From: Gloeomargarita sp. SKYB120
GTDB taxonomy: Bacteria; Cyanobacteriota; Cyanobacteriia; Gloeomargaritales; Gloeomargaritaceae
Assembly (NCBI GenBank): GCA_025062155.1
Contig: JANXAM010000014.1
Coordinates: 1 to 44,736 of the forward strand
Direction: 5' to 3'
DNA length: 44,736 nt
Below the pieces are notes generated by a model that was not told the origin of the DNA, did not search any database, and worked only from the letters and a program-made list of their open reading frames with translations. This document shows, one piece after another, positions 26,212 to 35,074 of this stretch (positions are counted from its first letter, which is position 1; each line of letters starts with the position of its first letter). The translations under genes and the position numbers were made by a program.

Positions 26212-27177
26212 TCAGTGCAACCGCGACAAAACATACTCGGTCAGGTCCCACAGGGATTGCCGCGCCGGCGACGGGGGTAGGTCTGTCAAAAAGGTGGTCG
26301 CCCGCTGGGCATACTCCTGGGCCATTTGGCGGGAGCGTTCAATGCCACTGCCCATGCGCACCAGGGCCACCGCCTGCTCCAAATCCCCCGGCTCACTGAA
26401 CTTGCGCTCCACCAGCTTGCGCAACGCTGGGGTTTCCTGCAACGCAAACAGCACCGGCGCGGTGAGGTTGCCCTCCTGCAGGTCGGCGCCCGCTGGCTTG
26501 CCTAACACGGCGCTGGAGCCTGTGAAATCAAAGATGTCGTCCACCACCTGAAAGGCCAGCCCCAGGTAGCGCCCGTACTGGTACATCTGCTCGCACAGGG
26601 ACTCGGGACAATTGCTCAACACCGCTGCCGCCTTGCAACTGGCCGCCATCAGAGACGCTGTCTTCAGAAACGTCTTCTCGATGTACTCCTCAAAGGACAA
26701 GTCTGGGTCGAAATGGGTCATGCTCTGGCGGATTTCCCCCTCCGCAAAGTCCATAATCACCCGCGACAGGAGCTTGACCACCGTGAGATTGTCCAGGTTG
26801 GCCAAGTACCAGGAGGACTGGGCAAAAAGGTAATCCCCCGCCAAGATGGCCACCCGGTTGCCGAAGGAGGTATGCACCGTTGGGACATTGCGGCGCATAT
26901 CCGCCCCGTCCACCACGTCGTCATGCACCAGGCTGGCTGTGTGGATCATTTCAGTGATTTCTGCCAACCGCCGGTGCTGCATCGTCACTTCTCCCGCCGT
27001 CGCCTTGGCCACCAACAACACCAGGGCTGGGCGCAAGCGTTTGCCTCCCGCCCCAAACAGGTACTCCGCCGCTGCGGACAGGATGGGATGGCGTCCCCCC
27101 ACCAACTGGCGCAAGCGCTCGCTCAACTCCTGTAGGTCGGCTTCAATCGGGGCAAACGGCGCAGTTACCAGGGTCAT
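26212..27177 (-). CDS. sds: Long-chain (solanesyl-type) polyprenyl diphosphate synthase
   Basis: About 321 residues. The first Asp-rich motif is LVHDDVVDGADMRRN and the second is AFQVVDDIFDFTG; both bind Mg-diphosphate. GGKRLRPALVLL near the N-terminus binds IPP. The enzyme extends prenyl chains for plastoquinone side chains. Chain length cannot be read with certainty, but the small residues before the first Asp-rich motif (H-T-A-S-L-V-H-D-D) fit long-chain synthases. The open frame begins at 27237, but ATG 27177 (MTLVTAPFAPIEAD) matches the family start. Not overlapped with DUF502; 40 bp between them. Confidence 0.88.
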   Translation of the reverse strand: MTLVTAPFAPIEADLQELSERLRQLVGGRHPILSAAAEYLFGAGGKRLRPALVLLVAKATAGEVTMQHRRLAEITEMIHTASLVHDDVVDGADMRRNVPTVHTSFGNRVAILAGDYLFAQSSWYLANLDNLTVVKLLSRVIMDFAEGEIRQSMTHFDPDLSFEEYIEKTFLKTASLMAASCKAAAVLSNCPESLCEQMYQYGRYLGLAFQVVDDIFDFTGSSAVLGKPAGADLQEGNLTAPVLFALQETPALRKLVERKFSEPGDLEQAVALVRMGSGIERSRQMAQEYAQRATTFLTDLPPSPARQSLWDLTEYVLSRLH

Positions 27178-27236
27178 GGTTGAGTTACATTTTTTTACAT
27201 TGTGTATCCCTATTCTAAGGGATGCAACCCTGCGCA

Positions 27237-27250
27237 AGCCAGCGCTGGCT
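27237..27250. promoter_or_regulatory. 14-bp perfect palindrome upstream of sds
   Basis: agccagcgctggct is a perfect inverted repeat 60 bp upstream of the sds start, in the gap shared with the rightward genes. It could be an operator, but there is no second copy in the window that I noticed, and chance is possible. Confidence 0.25.
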
Positions 27251-27284
27251 AGGTGGCGGACGTTGAGAAGCTGGCCTAGCGTTC

Positions 27285-27365
27285 ATGTTTTTTTCAGATT
27301 GGTCGCCCGCCGTGTTAGATTTGGAATTAGAAGATTTTCCAGACGGTGACGCCTTCAAGGTTTGA
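27285..27365 (+). CDS. Possible 26-residue micro-ORF
   Basis: ATG 27285 to TGA 27363-27365 encodes M-F-F-S-D-W-S-P-A-V-L-D-L-E-L-E-D-F-P-D-G-D-A-F-K-V. The acidic, non-repetitive composition is protein-like, but no ribosome-binding site is clear. It might be a real small protein or chance. The rest of the 27178-27517 gap holds the palindrome at 27237 and a short hairpin gcgcca/tggcgc at about 27480-27495. Confidence 0.2.
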   Translation: MFFSDWSPAVLDLELEDFPDGDAFKV

Positions 27366-27517
27366 CCTCCCACTGGTCCAGGCGTGCGTCTAGGTTGATA
27401 ACAAGCTGAGATAGTAAGCGGGAAAGACAAAGCAGTTTAGGGAAGCCGACCCGGGGTTTGCAAGCTGAGGGCTACAGGTGCGCCAGGAGTGGCGCAAGTT
27501 GTGTTGGGCGAGGGCCA

Positions 27518-27628
27518 ATGACGACTCCACTACCGGTTGTGATTGTCCTAGCGGCGACGGGCTACGTAGGGGTGATCTATCTACTGTTGAGCCTGTGGGC
27601 CCGCTGGTGGCAACGGTTCCAGGGTTAA
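27518..27628 (+). CDS. Very small single-span membrane protein, 36 residues
   Basis: ATG 27518 is preceded by GAGGG at about five bases. The product (begins MTTPLPVVIVLAATGYVGVI, ends R-W-W-Q-R-F-Q-G) has one membrane helix and a basic, aromatic C-terminal tail. Its TAA (27626-27628) is immediately followed by the ATG of thrB. Size and topology are like the tiny accessory subunits of thylakoid complexes (for example NDH-1 P/Q-type subunits), but I do not recognise the sequence, so this stays a comparison only. Too short for most gene finders. Confidence 0.55.
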   Translation: MTTPLPVVIVLAATGYVGVIYLLLSLWARWWQRFQG

Positions 27629-28504
27629 ATGGCGGTTGAGGTCTGGGTGCCAGCGACGACGGCCAATCTGGGGCCAGGCTTTGACTGTCTGGGGGCGGCG
27701 CTCGATTTTGGCAACCGGTTCCGCTTTACGGTGCGGTCCGCAGGCAAACCGGTTGAAGTGGTCGGGGCTGACTTACCGCCAGACAATTTGGCCTACCGCG
27801 CCTTTGCCCTGGTGTACGAACGCCTGGGCCAGCCCGTACCGCCGGTGACCCTGGCGCTGCAACTGGAGGTGCCCTTGGCGCGGGGATTGGGCAGCTCGGC
27901 GACGGCAATTGTGGCGGGCTTGTTGGCGGCGCAGTATTTATTGGGACAACCGGTCCCGGAAACGGAATTGCTGGACTGGGCGGTGGCCCTCGAGGGGCAT
28001 CCCGATAATGTCGTACCAGCTTGGCGGGGAGGCTGCTGCTTGGTCTGCGACGGGCACGTGTGTGCGATTTCCTGGCACTCGGACGTTGTGCCAGTGCTGG
28101 CGATTCCCGATTTCCCGCTGGCAACGGCTGAAGCGCGGGCGGTTTTGCCGGCCCAAGTCCCCTACCGGGATGCCGTGGCCAACCTGGGAGCACTGGGGTG
28201 TTTACTCCAAGGTTTGCAGCGGGGCGACCCAACCCTCCTACGCCGGGGGTTGCAGGACCGCTTGCACCAACCCTACCGGCGGCGACTGATTCCGGGCTAT
28301 GACCAGGTGGAACAGGCAGCTCTAGCGGCGGGGGCCTACGGCGTTGTCATCAGTGGCGCTGGGCCCACCTTGTTGGCGTTAACGGCACCGGCGCAAGCAG
28401 AGGGGGTGGCAGTCGCAATGGTGCAGGCGTGGCGGGAGCTGGGTGTGCAGGCGCTGACTCGGGTCGCCAAGGTCACGGCCCAGGGAGCCCAGGTCAACGC
28501 CTGA
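27629..28504 (+). CDS. thrB: Homoserine kinase
   Basis: A GHMP-family kinase of 291 residues that phosphorylates homoserine with ATP in threonine synthesis. It begins VEVWVPATTANLGPGFDCLG. The ATP-binding GHMP motif is VPLARGLGSSATAIVAGLL (residues 81-99), and the C-terminal motif GAYGVVISGAGPTLLAL (about 231-247) closes the active site. Length is usual for the family. It starts directly after the stop of the 36-residue membrane protein gene. Confidence 0.95.
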   Translation: MAVEVWVPATTANLGPGFDCLGAALDFGNRFRFTVRSAGKPVEVVGADLPPDNLAYRAFALVYERLGQPVPPVTLALQLEVPLARGLGSSATAIVAGLLAAQYLLGQPVPETELLDWAVALEGHPDNVVPAWRGGCCLVCDGHVCAISWHSDVVPVLAIPDFPLATAEARAVLPAQVPYRDAVANLGALGCLLQGLQRGDPTLLRRGLQDRLHQPYRRRLIPGYDQVEQAALAAGAYGVVISGAGPTLLALTAPAQAEGVAVAMVQAWRELGVQALTRVAKVTAQGAQVNA

Positions 28505-28574
28505 CCCTTTGCAGGGGAGACGGTGCATCCTAGAATGGGAGCGGACGGCCTGGTGGTGGGGGCGTTGGACAGCA

Positions 28575-30311
28575 ATGGTGAAAGTGCGTGGACGTACCCG
28601 GCGTCGGTTATCGCTATGGCCGGCAGTATTGACGGGGTTTGGCCTGGGTGCTCTCACGGGGCTGGCGATGGTTCTCTGGACCACACCCTTGCGATGGCCA
28701 GGGCGGGCGCACCAGCAGGCTGGCGATGATTGTGCCGCCGGAGCTTTGACCCAGTTATCAATACTCACCTGCTGGCACGTCCCAGTGACTCAAACCATGA
28801 CCCAGCAGCGGTGGGATGCGGTGAGTTTTGCAGCGGCCATGGGCGACCAACTCATCCCGTTTTTACGCCAAGACCCTTGGCCCAAGCTGGCACAAGCGGC
28901 GCAAACCGCGCGGGTGCCGGTGATGATGTACCACGACATTACCCCCCACAAGCAGGTCTTTTTTGATGTCACCCCCCAGGAACTCGAAGAACACTTTCGC
29001 CTGATCCAAAGCCAGGGATTGACGCCGGTGAGTTTAGAGGTGCTGGTAACCCACCTGCGCACTGGCTTGCCCTTGCCCCCCAAACCCATCGTGCTGACCT
29101 TTGACGACGGCTATCGCGGTCATTATGAATACGTCTATCCCCTGCTCCAGAAGTACAACTACCCGGCGGCGTTTGCCATCTATACCCAGGGAGTCGGCAC
29201 GGGTGGGAACCGGCCTAAGATGACCTGGGCACAACTGCGGGAGATGGCCCAAAACCCGCTGGTGACCATTGCCTCCCACAGCGTGACCCACCCGTTGGAT
29301 TTACGTTCTCTGGACGATGTGGCCCTGGAGCGGGAGTTGGTGGTGTCCAAGCAGGTGTTGGAGCGGGAACTGGGACGGCCTATCCATTACTTCGTCTATC
29401 CGGTGGGGCACTACGACGAGCGGGTGCGGGCAGCCACCCAAAGGGCGGGTTACCTGGCGGCATTCACCATGCGCAACGGCGAGGAATTTTACGCCGGTCA
29501 ATCGGCGGACCTGCTGGCCATTGAACGGTTTGGGCAATCGCGCTTGCCTAGTCTGGTGGAACACGCCTGGGGCGGGTCACCGGCGGCGGCGCCCTTGGCT
29601 GGGGTGGATTTCACAGCGCCCATTCGGTTGCAGCAGACGACGGTGGAGGGGGTGGAGTTGGTGCTGGTCAGCGGCGGGCGTCCGGTCACCTATCACGCCG
29701 ATGCCCGCTATCAAGTGGAGGAGTTTCTGCGGCGCGAACCCCGCGCTACAGCCGTTGTAGATGGGGGCTTTTTCTCCCTGGAGTCGCTGAATTCCAACGT
29801 GATGATTGGGCCAGTGCTGGCCCAGAATACGCGCCAATTTATCCCGGGCGGCAACGGCGATACTCCCAAGCTGCGGGGCCGGCCCCTTGTCGTGATCACC
29901 CCCAAAACCGTGCAGTTTCTGCCCTTTGACCCAGACCGCCACAACACCCTGGCGGGGGTTCAGGCCGAGGTGCCGGGCGTCACCGATTTATTTGTCGCCT
30001 CCGCCTGGTTGGTCAAGGATGGCCAGCCGCGCGATCACGCCAGTTTCGGCAATCTCTACGGATTTGACGCCTACCGGCACCGGGCGTTCTGGGGACTCCA
30101 CCACAGCGGGCAGCCGATGATTGGCATTTCCAAAAACCGGGTGGATTCGGTACACCTGGGCCGAGCGCTGGCCAAGGTTGGTTTTCGAGAGGCGGTGATG
30201 CTGGATTCGGGCGCAACGGCAGCCCTGGCTTACCAAGGACGCAGGTACACCGATTACGAACCCCGACCGACCCCCCATGCCGTGTTGCTCTTGCCGCCGG
30301 GAATGCCGTGA
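28575..30311 (+). CDS. Polysaccharide deacetylase fused to a phosphodiester glycosidase (NAGPA-type) domain
   Basis: About 578 residues from ATG 28575; an upstream TTG at 28509 in frame is less likely. A membrane anchor lies at about 15-37. The deacetylase domain (about 110-320) has VPVMMYHDI, the metal-binding Asp of VLTFDDGYRGH and the histidines of IASHSVTHP. The second domain (about 350-575) has VVDGGFFS and VMLDSGATAALAYQG, the hallmarks of NAGPA/phosphodiester glycosidase proteins. It probably acts on an envelope or extracellular polysaccharide, removing acetyl groups and cleaving a phosphodiester-linked sugar; the substrate is unknown. The stop overlaps the coaX start by four bases. 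Confidence 0.85.
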   Translation: MVKVRGRTRRRLSLWPAVLTGFGLGALTGLAMVLWTTPLRWPGRAHQQAGDDCAAGALTQLSILTCWHVPVTQTMTQQRWDAVSFAAAMGDQLIPFLRQDPWPKLAQAAQTARVPVMMYHDITPHKQVFFDVTPQELEEHFRLIQSQGLTPVSLEVLVTHLRTGLPLPPKPIVLTFDDGYRGHYEYVYPLLQKYNYPAAFAIYTQGVGTGGNRPKMTWAQLREMAQNPLVTIASHSVTHPLDLRSLDDVALERELVVSKQVLERELGRPIHYFVYPVGHYDERVRAATQRAGYLAAFTMRNGEEFYAGQSADLLAIERFGQSRLPSLVEHAWGGSPAAAPLAGVDFTAPIRLQQTTVEGVELVLVSGGRPVTYHADARYQVEEFLRREPRATAVVDGGFFSLESLNSNVMIGPVLAQNTRQFIPGGNGDTPKLRGRPLVVITPKTVQFLPFDPDRHNTLAGVQAEVPGVTDLFVASAWLVKDGQPRDHASFGNLYGFDAYRHRAFWGLHHSGQPMIGISKNRVDSVHLGRALAKVGFREAVMLDSGATAALAYQGRRYTDYEPRPTPHAVLLLPPGMP

Positions 30312-30994
30312 ATGTGCTGGGTCTGGTTGCCGGTAACAGTCGTTATCACTGGGGCTGGTGGCGCAACGGGCGCTTAAAACGTACCTGGCATACGCCCTGG
30401 GATAGCCCCACCACCACCTGGGTTGCAACCCACTGCCGCTGGCCGTTGTACGTGGTTTCGCCGGTGCCGAGTCAGGTGACCCGCTGGCAATGCCATCCCC
30501 ACGCGCGCGTGTTGACGTTGTCGGACATCCCTTTGCTAGGGGTTTACCCGACGTTGGGAGTGGACCGGGCGTTAGCTGCTTGGGGAGCCGCCCGGTTGTA
30601 CGGCCCGCCCGTACTGGTGATTGATGCGGGAACCGCCATCACATTAAATGCAGTGGACGCCCAAGGAGTGTTCATCGGCGGGGCAATTTTGCCGGGGTTA
30701 GCGCTCCAGTGCCGCAGTTTGCACCAGGGAACCGGTGCGCTCCCGCTGGTGGAATGGCCAACGCAACTACCACCCCTGTGGACGCGAGATACCGTGCAGG
30801 CGATTCAAAGCGGGGTTGGGTACAGCGTGCTGGCGGGGCTGCGTTTTTACCTGAACCAGTGGCCGGAGCGAGTGGTTCTCACCGGCGGTGATGGCGCATG
30901 GCTTTGGCGGCAATTGCGGCAAGAAAGACCTACGCTTGTCTGGGCACCGGATTTGCTGTTGCAGGCGCTGGGCCAGTGGTGGCAAAGCCGCTAG
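30308..30994 (+). CDS. coaX: Type III pantothenate kinase
   Basis: First step of coenzyme A synthesis (pantothenate to 4'-phosphopantothenate). The 228-residue protein has the ASKHA-fold motifs of CoaX: GVDRALAAWGA (G-x-D-R, residues 84-94), VIDAGTAITLN with D106, GGAILPGLALQ and SGVGYSVLAGL. The first phosphate-binding motif, usually D-x-G-N-T, reads VAGNSRYHWG here, so the Asp is absent; similar variants are common in cyanobacterial CoaX. GTG 30308 overlaps the preceding stop codon. The 3' end overlaps the convergent pilin gene by four bases. Confidence 0.85.
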   Translation: MNVLGLVAGNSRYHWGWWRNGRLKRTWHTPWDSPTTTWVATHCRWPLYVVSPVPSQVTRWQCHPHARVLTLSDIPLLGVYPTLGVDRALAAWGAARLYGPPVLVIDAGTAITLNAVDAQGVFIGGAILPGLALQCRSLHQGTGALPLVEWPTQLPPLWTRDTVQAIQSGVGYSVLAGLRFYLNQWPERVVLTGGDGAWLWRQLRQERPTLVWAPDLLLQALGQWWQSR

Positions 30995-31566
30995 GGGCGA
31001 AAGATATTGACGTAGCCCGCCGGGCAGGTGGGCCATGCCCCATCGCGCGCGTCATTGACCACGGGCCTTTCCGCTAAACCGCGACCGGGTGCGTGGCTCT
31101 CGCACAAGACGGGGAGGTTGTGAACCTGGTATTCGCGCCGACCATCTGGCAAGTTTACAGCCACGGTGTCTCGTTCCACGCCGGCAGCATAGCGTTTGAG
31201 GGAGTCATTCTTGCTGTAGGCCATCAGTCGGGCAAAGTCGTCTGCAAATTCTTCTTCCCCGCCGCCGCCGAGATAGTTGTAATTTTTGCTATCTGTGGGC
31301 AGCCCGAGCGCCAGGTCATGGAACGAAAAAAAACGACCATACTCGTGGCGGTAAAGTTGTTGCGCTTTGGTCCAGGCATTCAGGGTGGTTTTGGCTTCGG
31401 CTTGCCTGGCTCTAACGGATTGGTCGAGAAAGCTCGGCAGGGCAATGGCAACCAAAACGCCTGTTATCACCACCACCACCAGCAGTTCTATCAGCGTAAA
31501 TCCCCCTTGGGCTGACCGTCGCCCCCAACGCTGCACCCAGTAGCGTTGCCACGCTGCACTCGTCAT
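30991..31566 (-). CDS. Type IV pilin-like protein
   Basis: A 191-residue prepilin. A 22-residue basic leader ends in Gly-Gly, followed by the methylated-Phe and Glu5 motif GGFTLIELLVVVVITGVLVA, where prepilin peptidase should cut between G22 and F23. The globular part ends with two cysteines (in LCESHAPG and TCPAGYVN) that probably form the disulfide-bonded D-loop. It could be a major or minor pilin used for motility or DNA uptake, or a pseudopilin of a secretion system. The longer open frame to 31731 is rejected because the family starts close to the leader. Located opposite leuA; the 170-bp gap probably contains both promoters. Confidence 0.85.
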   Translation of the reverse strand: MTSAAWQRYWVQRWGRRSAQGGFTLIELLVVVVITGVLVAIALPSFLDQSVRARQAEAKTTLNAWTKAQQLYRHEYGRFFSFHDLALGLPTDSKNYNYLGGGGEEEFADDFARLMAYSKNDSLKRYAAGVERDTVAVNLPDGRREYQVHNLPVLCESHAPGRGLAERPVVNDARDGAWPTCPAGYVNIFRP

Positions 31567-31739
31567 ACAGGTTCTCCAATGGACGGTGACCAGAAGCACT
31601 TGATGAAAACGTACCCAACCAGCTGATACTTCACCACAAGCCTGTCTATAGAAATCCTTAATACCGTGAGATGACAGAAGGGCTGGGTGGGAGACAAAAT
31701 TGGGTATATTAGGAAGGCGATGGCTTGCCAAAGGGGTCT

Positions 31740-33323
31740 ATGGCCGACCGGATTTTGATTTTCGACACCACGTTGCGGGATGGGGAACAGTGCCCAGGGG
31801 CGAGCTTGAACGTTGAGGAAAAACTCATCATTGCCCGGCAACTGGAGCGGTTGGGAGTGGACATCATTGAAGCAGGGTTTGCTTATGCCAGCCCGGGGGA
31901 TTTTGAAGCGGTGCGCACGATTGCTAAGGAGGTGCGCGGGCCCATCATCTGCTCCCTGGCGCGGGCGGTCCCAGCCGACATTGAGGCGGCAGCCAAGGCC
32001 CTGGAGCCAGCAGAACGGCCCCGCATTCACACCTTCATCTCCACGTCGGATATTCACCTCAAACACCAGTTGCGCAAGAGCCGGGAGGAAGTGCTCGATA
32101 TTGCCGTAGCCATGGTGCGCAAGGCCAAAAGCTACGTGGACGATGTGGAGTTTTCCCCGATGGATGCGGCCCGCACCGACCCGGAATATCTGTATCAAGT
32201 ACTCACGGCGGTGATTGAAGCCGGGGCCACGACGGTGAATATCCCCGACACGGTCGGCTACTTGATGCCGGAGGAATTTGGCCAGTTGATCAAAGGCATC
32301 AAGGAGAACGTACCCAACATTGACCGGGCGGTGATTTCGGTGCATGGGCACAACGATTTGGGCGTGGCGACGGCCAATTTCCTGGAGGCAATTAAAAACG
32401 GAGCACGCCAGGTGGAGGTGACGGTCAACGGCATCGGGGAACGGGCGGGCAATACGGCCCTGGAGGAAATCGTCATGGCGTTGCACGTACGGCGCAGTTA
32501 CTTCAACCCCTACCTGGGTCGCCCGGTGGACTCGACGGAACCCTTGACTCGGATTGACACCACCCAGATTTACAAGACGTCGCGCTTGGTGTCCCAGTTG
32601 ACGGGCCTGGTGGTCCAGCCCAACAAGGCGATTGTGGGGGCGAACGCCTTTGCCCACGAGTCGGGGATTCACCAGGACGGAGTGCTCAAACACCGCCAGA
32701 CCTACGAGATCATGGACGCCCGCACCATTGGCTGGCAGGCCAATCAAATCGTGCTAGGGAAACATTCGGGCCGCCACGCCTTTCGCACCCGCTTGCGGGA
32801 GTTGGGCTATGAGTTGAACGACCAGGAACTCAACCGGGCCTTTGTGCGCTTCAAGGAACTAGCGGACAAGAAAAAGGAAATTACCGACCGGGATTTGGAG
32901 GCGATTGCCAGCGACGAGATGCAGACGCCGGTGGTGGTGAATTTCCGGCTGGAACGGGTGCAGGTCTCCTGCGGTGACCACGAAATTCCCACGGCGACGG
33001 TGACGGTGCGGTTGCCCAATGGGGAAGAGCGCACAGATGCCGCAACGGGAACAGGGCCGGTGGATGCGGTGTACAAAGCGATTAACCGGGTGGTGCAGGT
33101 GCCCAACCGGCTGGTGGAATTCTCGGTGCAGTCGGTGACAGAGGGGATTGACGCCATCGGCGAAGTGACAATCCGGCTGGAGCACAACCAGCGCACCTAC
33201 AGTGGCCATGCGGCCCACACCGATATCATCGTGGCGTCGGCCCAGGCCTACATGAACGCCCTGAACCGGCTGTACAATGCCCTGCAGCAACCCCCGACGC
33301 CGGTGGTCACCAGTCAAACGTGA
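31740..33323 (+). CDS. leuA: 2-isopropylmalate synthase
   Basis: Catalyses the first committed step of leucine synthesis (acetyl-CoA plus 2-oxoisovalerate). The 527-residue protein carries the TIM-barrel signature [18 protein letters not shown] at the N-terminus, the metal-binding [14 protein letters not shown] (about 203-216) and [20 protein letters not shown] (about 226-245). The C-terminal regulatory LeuA domain (about 385-515) is present. Start ATG 31740 follows AGGGG (31732-31736); the in-frame TTG 31725 is less likely. It is followed one base after its stop codon by the chorismate mutase gene. Confidence 0.95.
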   Translation: MADRILIFDTTLRDGEQCPGASLNVEEKLIIARQLERLGVDIIEAGFAYASPGDFEAVRTIAKEVRGPIICSLARAVPADIEAAAKALEPAERPRIHTFISTSDIHLKHQLRKSREEVLDIAVAMVRKAKSYVDDVEFSPMDAARTDPEYLYQVLTAVIEAGATTVNIPDTVGYLMPEEFGQLIKGIKENVPNIDRAVISVHGHNDLGVATANFLEAIKNGARQVEVTVNGIGERAGNTALEEIVMALHVRRSYFNPYLGRPVDSTEPLTRIDTTQIYKTSRLVSQLTGLVVQPNKAIVGANAFAHESGIHQDGVLKHRQTYEIMDARTIGWQANQIVLGKHSGRHAFRTRLRELGYELNDQELNRAFVRFKELADKKKEITDRDLEAIASDEMQTPVVVNFRLERVQVSCGDHEIPTATVTVRLPNGEERTDAATGTGPVDAVYKAINRVVQVPNRLVEFSVQSVTEGIDAIGEVTIRLEHNQRTYSGHAAHTDIIVASAQAYMNALNRLYNALQQPPTPVVTSQT

Positions 33324-33324
33324 C

Positions 33325-33711
33325 ATGGCGGAGCACAGCGATTGGTGCTGGCGAGCGTTACGGGGCGCGACGACGGCGGAGGCCAATACGGTAGCGGCCA
33401 TTCGCGAAGCGGTCTTGGAATTACTCGAAACCCTGGAGCGGGAAAACCACCTGCACCCCCGGCAACTGCTGAGTGTGACCTTTAGCGTGACGCCGGATTT
33501 GGATGCTATTTACCCAGCGACGGTGGCCCGCGAGCGCCCCCATTGGGATGAGGTGGCGATGCTAGACGTGCAGCACATGGTGGTGGCCCAGGGGTTGCCC
33601 CGCTGCATTCGCCTGCTGGCCCACGCCTACCTGCCGGCGTCCCAGCGCCTGGTGCATCCCTACCTGCGGGGGGCCCAACAGTTGCGACCGGACTGGAGCT
33701 ACAGCCATTGA
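33325..33711 (+). CDS. aroH: AroH-type monofunctional chorismate mutase
   Basis: 128 residues, the trimeric AroH type that converts chorismate to prephenate for phenylalanine and tyrosine. The landmarks by eye against Bacillus subtilis AroH are RALRGATTAEANT (active-site Arg at R13), VTFSVTPDLDAIYPATVARE, CIRLLAH (R96, for Arg90) and HPYLRGAQQLRPD (Y113, for Tyr108). The position of B. subtilis Glu78 falls on His in DVQHMVV (H84). ATG 33325 starts one base after the leuA stop. Coupling with leuA suggests shared amino-acid control. Confidence 0.85.
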   Translation: MAEHSDWCWRALRGATTAEANTVAAIREAVLELLETLERENHLHPRQLLSVTFSVTPDLDAIYPATVARERPHWDEVAMLDVQHMVVAQGLPRCIRLLAHAYLPASQRLVHPYLRGAQQLRPDWSYSH

Positions 33712-33717
33712 GAACCG

Positions 33718-34683
33718 ATGGAGGTGCGGGAATTTCGGGTAACCACGCCCATCGCCCGGTTGGACCAGGGTCTCGCCCAACAGTGGTCGGACTTGTCCCG
33801 CAGCCGCCTCCAAAAGCTCATCCAGCAGGGGCGGGTCTGGGTCAACCAGCGGGTGCAGACGGATAAAAATCACCCCTTGCGGCCCGGCGATTGGGTGCAG
33901 ATTCACCTGCCGCCGCCGACGCCCCTGGATACGCCGGCTCAACCCATGCCCTTGGACATCTTGTACGAGGATGACCACCTGCTGGTCCTGAACAAGCCGG
34001 CGGGGTTGGTGGTGCATCCGGCGCCTGGGCATTGGGATCAAACGTTGGTGAATGCGCTGCTGGCCCATTGCCCCCACTTTTTGGACATGGCTGACAAGCA
34101 GCGCCCAGGGATTGTGCATCGCCTGGACAAGGACACGACGGGGGTGATGGTGGTGGCGAAAACGGCGGCGGCCCTGCAGCACCTGCAACGGCAACTCCAA
34201 AGCCGCCAGATGCAGCGGGAGTACCTAGGGCTGATTCACGGGCGTTTACCCACGCCCACCGGCACCATTGACGCGCCCATCGGTCGGCATCCCCGGCACC
34301 GGCAAAAAATGGCAGTGGTACCCACCGGGCGACCGGCAGTCACCCACTGGCGCGTATTGGACATGCAGGGCGATTATAGCTGGGTGCATTTCCGCCTGGA
34401 GACGGGGCGAACCCACCAGATTCGGGTGCATCTGAGTCACCTGGGACACCCCCTGGTGAACGACCCCCTGTACAGTGCCCGGCGCACCTTCAGCCGTTAT
34501 TTGCCGGGTCAAGCCCTGCATGCCTGGCGCTTGCATTTCCAACATCCCGCCACAGGTGAGTCCCAAACCGTCACAGCGCCCTTACCCCCGTCGCTCCAGC
34601 AATTGCTCCGCCACCTGGGGTTCAGACATAACCCAGCAATGGGGATGGCGGTTCCCCCCGTTCCACCGGCCAATCGGGATTGA
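33718..34683 (+). CDS. rluD: RluA/RluD-family 23S rRNA pseudouridine synthase
   Basis: 321 residues: an N-terminal S4 RNA-binding domain (about 12-60, LDQGLAQQWSDLSRSRLQKL) and the RluA catalytic domain with GIVHRLDKDTTGVMVVAK. D137 in HRLD is the catalytic aspartate. ETGRTHQIRVHLSHLGHPLVN completes the fold. The family modifies uridines in 23S rRNA; RluD (positions 1911/1915/1917 in E. coli) is the likely orthologue because of the S4 domain, but RluC-like specificity cannot be excluded. The last 62 bases overlap the convergent DUF3531 gene. Confidence 0.85.
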   Translation: MEVREFRVTTPIARLDQGLAQQWSDLSRSRLQKLIQQGRVWVNQRVQTDKNHPLRPGDWVQIHLPPPTPLDTPAQPMPLDILYEDDHLLVLNKPAGLVVHPAPGHWDQTLVNALLAHCPHFLDMADKQRPGIVHRLDKDTTGVMVVAKTAAALQHLQRQLQSRQMQREYLGLIHGRLPTPTGTIDAPIGRHPRHRQKMAVVPTGRPAVTHWRVLDMQGDYSWVHFRLETGRTHQIRVHLSHLGHPLVNDPLYSARRTFSRYLPGQALHAWRLHFQHPATGESQTVTAPLPPSLQQLLRHLGFRHNPAMGMAVPPVPPANRD

Positions 34684-35074
34684 CGCCGCCAATGATGACC
34701 GTTTTCAGGGGCACATACTCGCGCGAAAACTGACGTAGAGCATTGATGAGGACATCCAGAGCCAGCGCGTCGCTCGTGCCCAAGTCGAACCAGCAGCGCG
34801 CCCAGTGATCCCGGTACTCTACGTCCCCCATGTTGTGCATGAGGGCCTGCATCGCCCGTTCCCCCGCCTGGTTGTCGTAGGGGAAAAAGTTCAGGTCGTA
34901 GCCCTGCTCCTGGACCTGTAGGTTTTCGGCGTTGAATCCGCCCAATTTGCCCAGCAAAAACCAGGAGCTGAGAATTTCCTCTAGATACTGGCGGGCTTGG
35001 TTGTCCGGTGGCTGGACAAACTCAAACCACAGCCACAGGTTAAAGACATCCACCTCCCGGAATTGGACGTTCAT
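34622..35074 (-). CDS. DUF3531 family protein
   Basis: 150 residues. The family occurs in cyanobacteria and plastid-bearing plants and has no known activity. Recognised by VDVFNLWLWFEF near the N-terminus and DHWARCWFDLGTSDALALDV in the middle. Its start overlaps the stop of the upstream TPR gene by four bases, so they are coupled. The 3' end overlaps rluD by 62 bases. Confidence 0.8.
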   Translation of the reverse strand: MNVQFREVDVFNLWLWFEFVQPPDNQARQYLEEILSSWFLLGKLGGFNAENLQVQEQGYDLNFFPYDNQAGERAMQALMHNMGDVEYRDHWARCWFDLGTSDALALDVLINALRQFSREYVPLKTVIIGGVNPDWPVERGEPPSPLLGYV

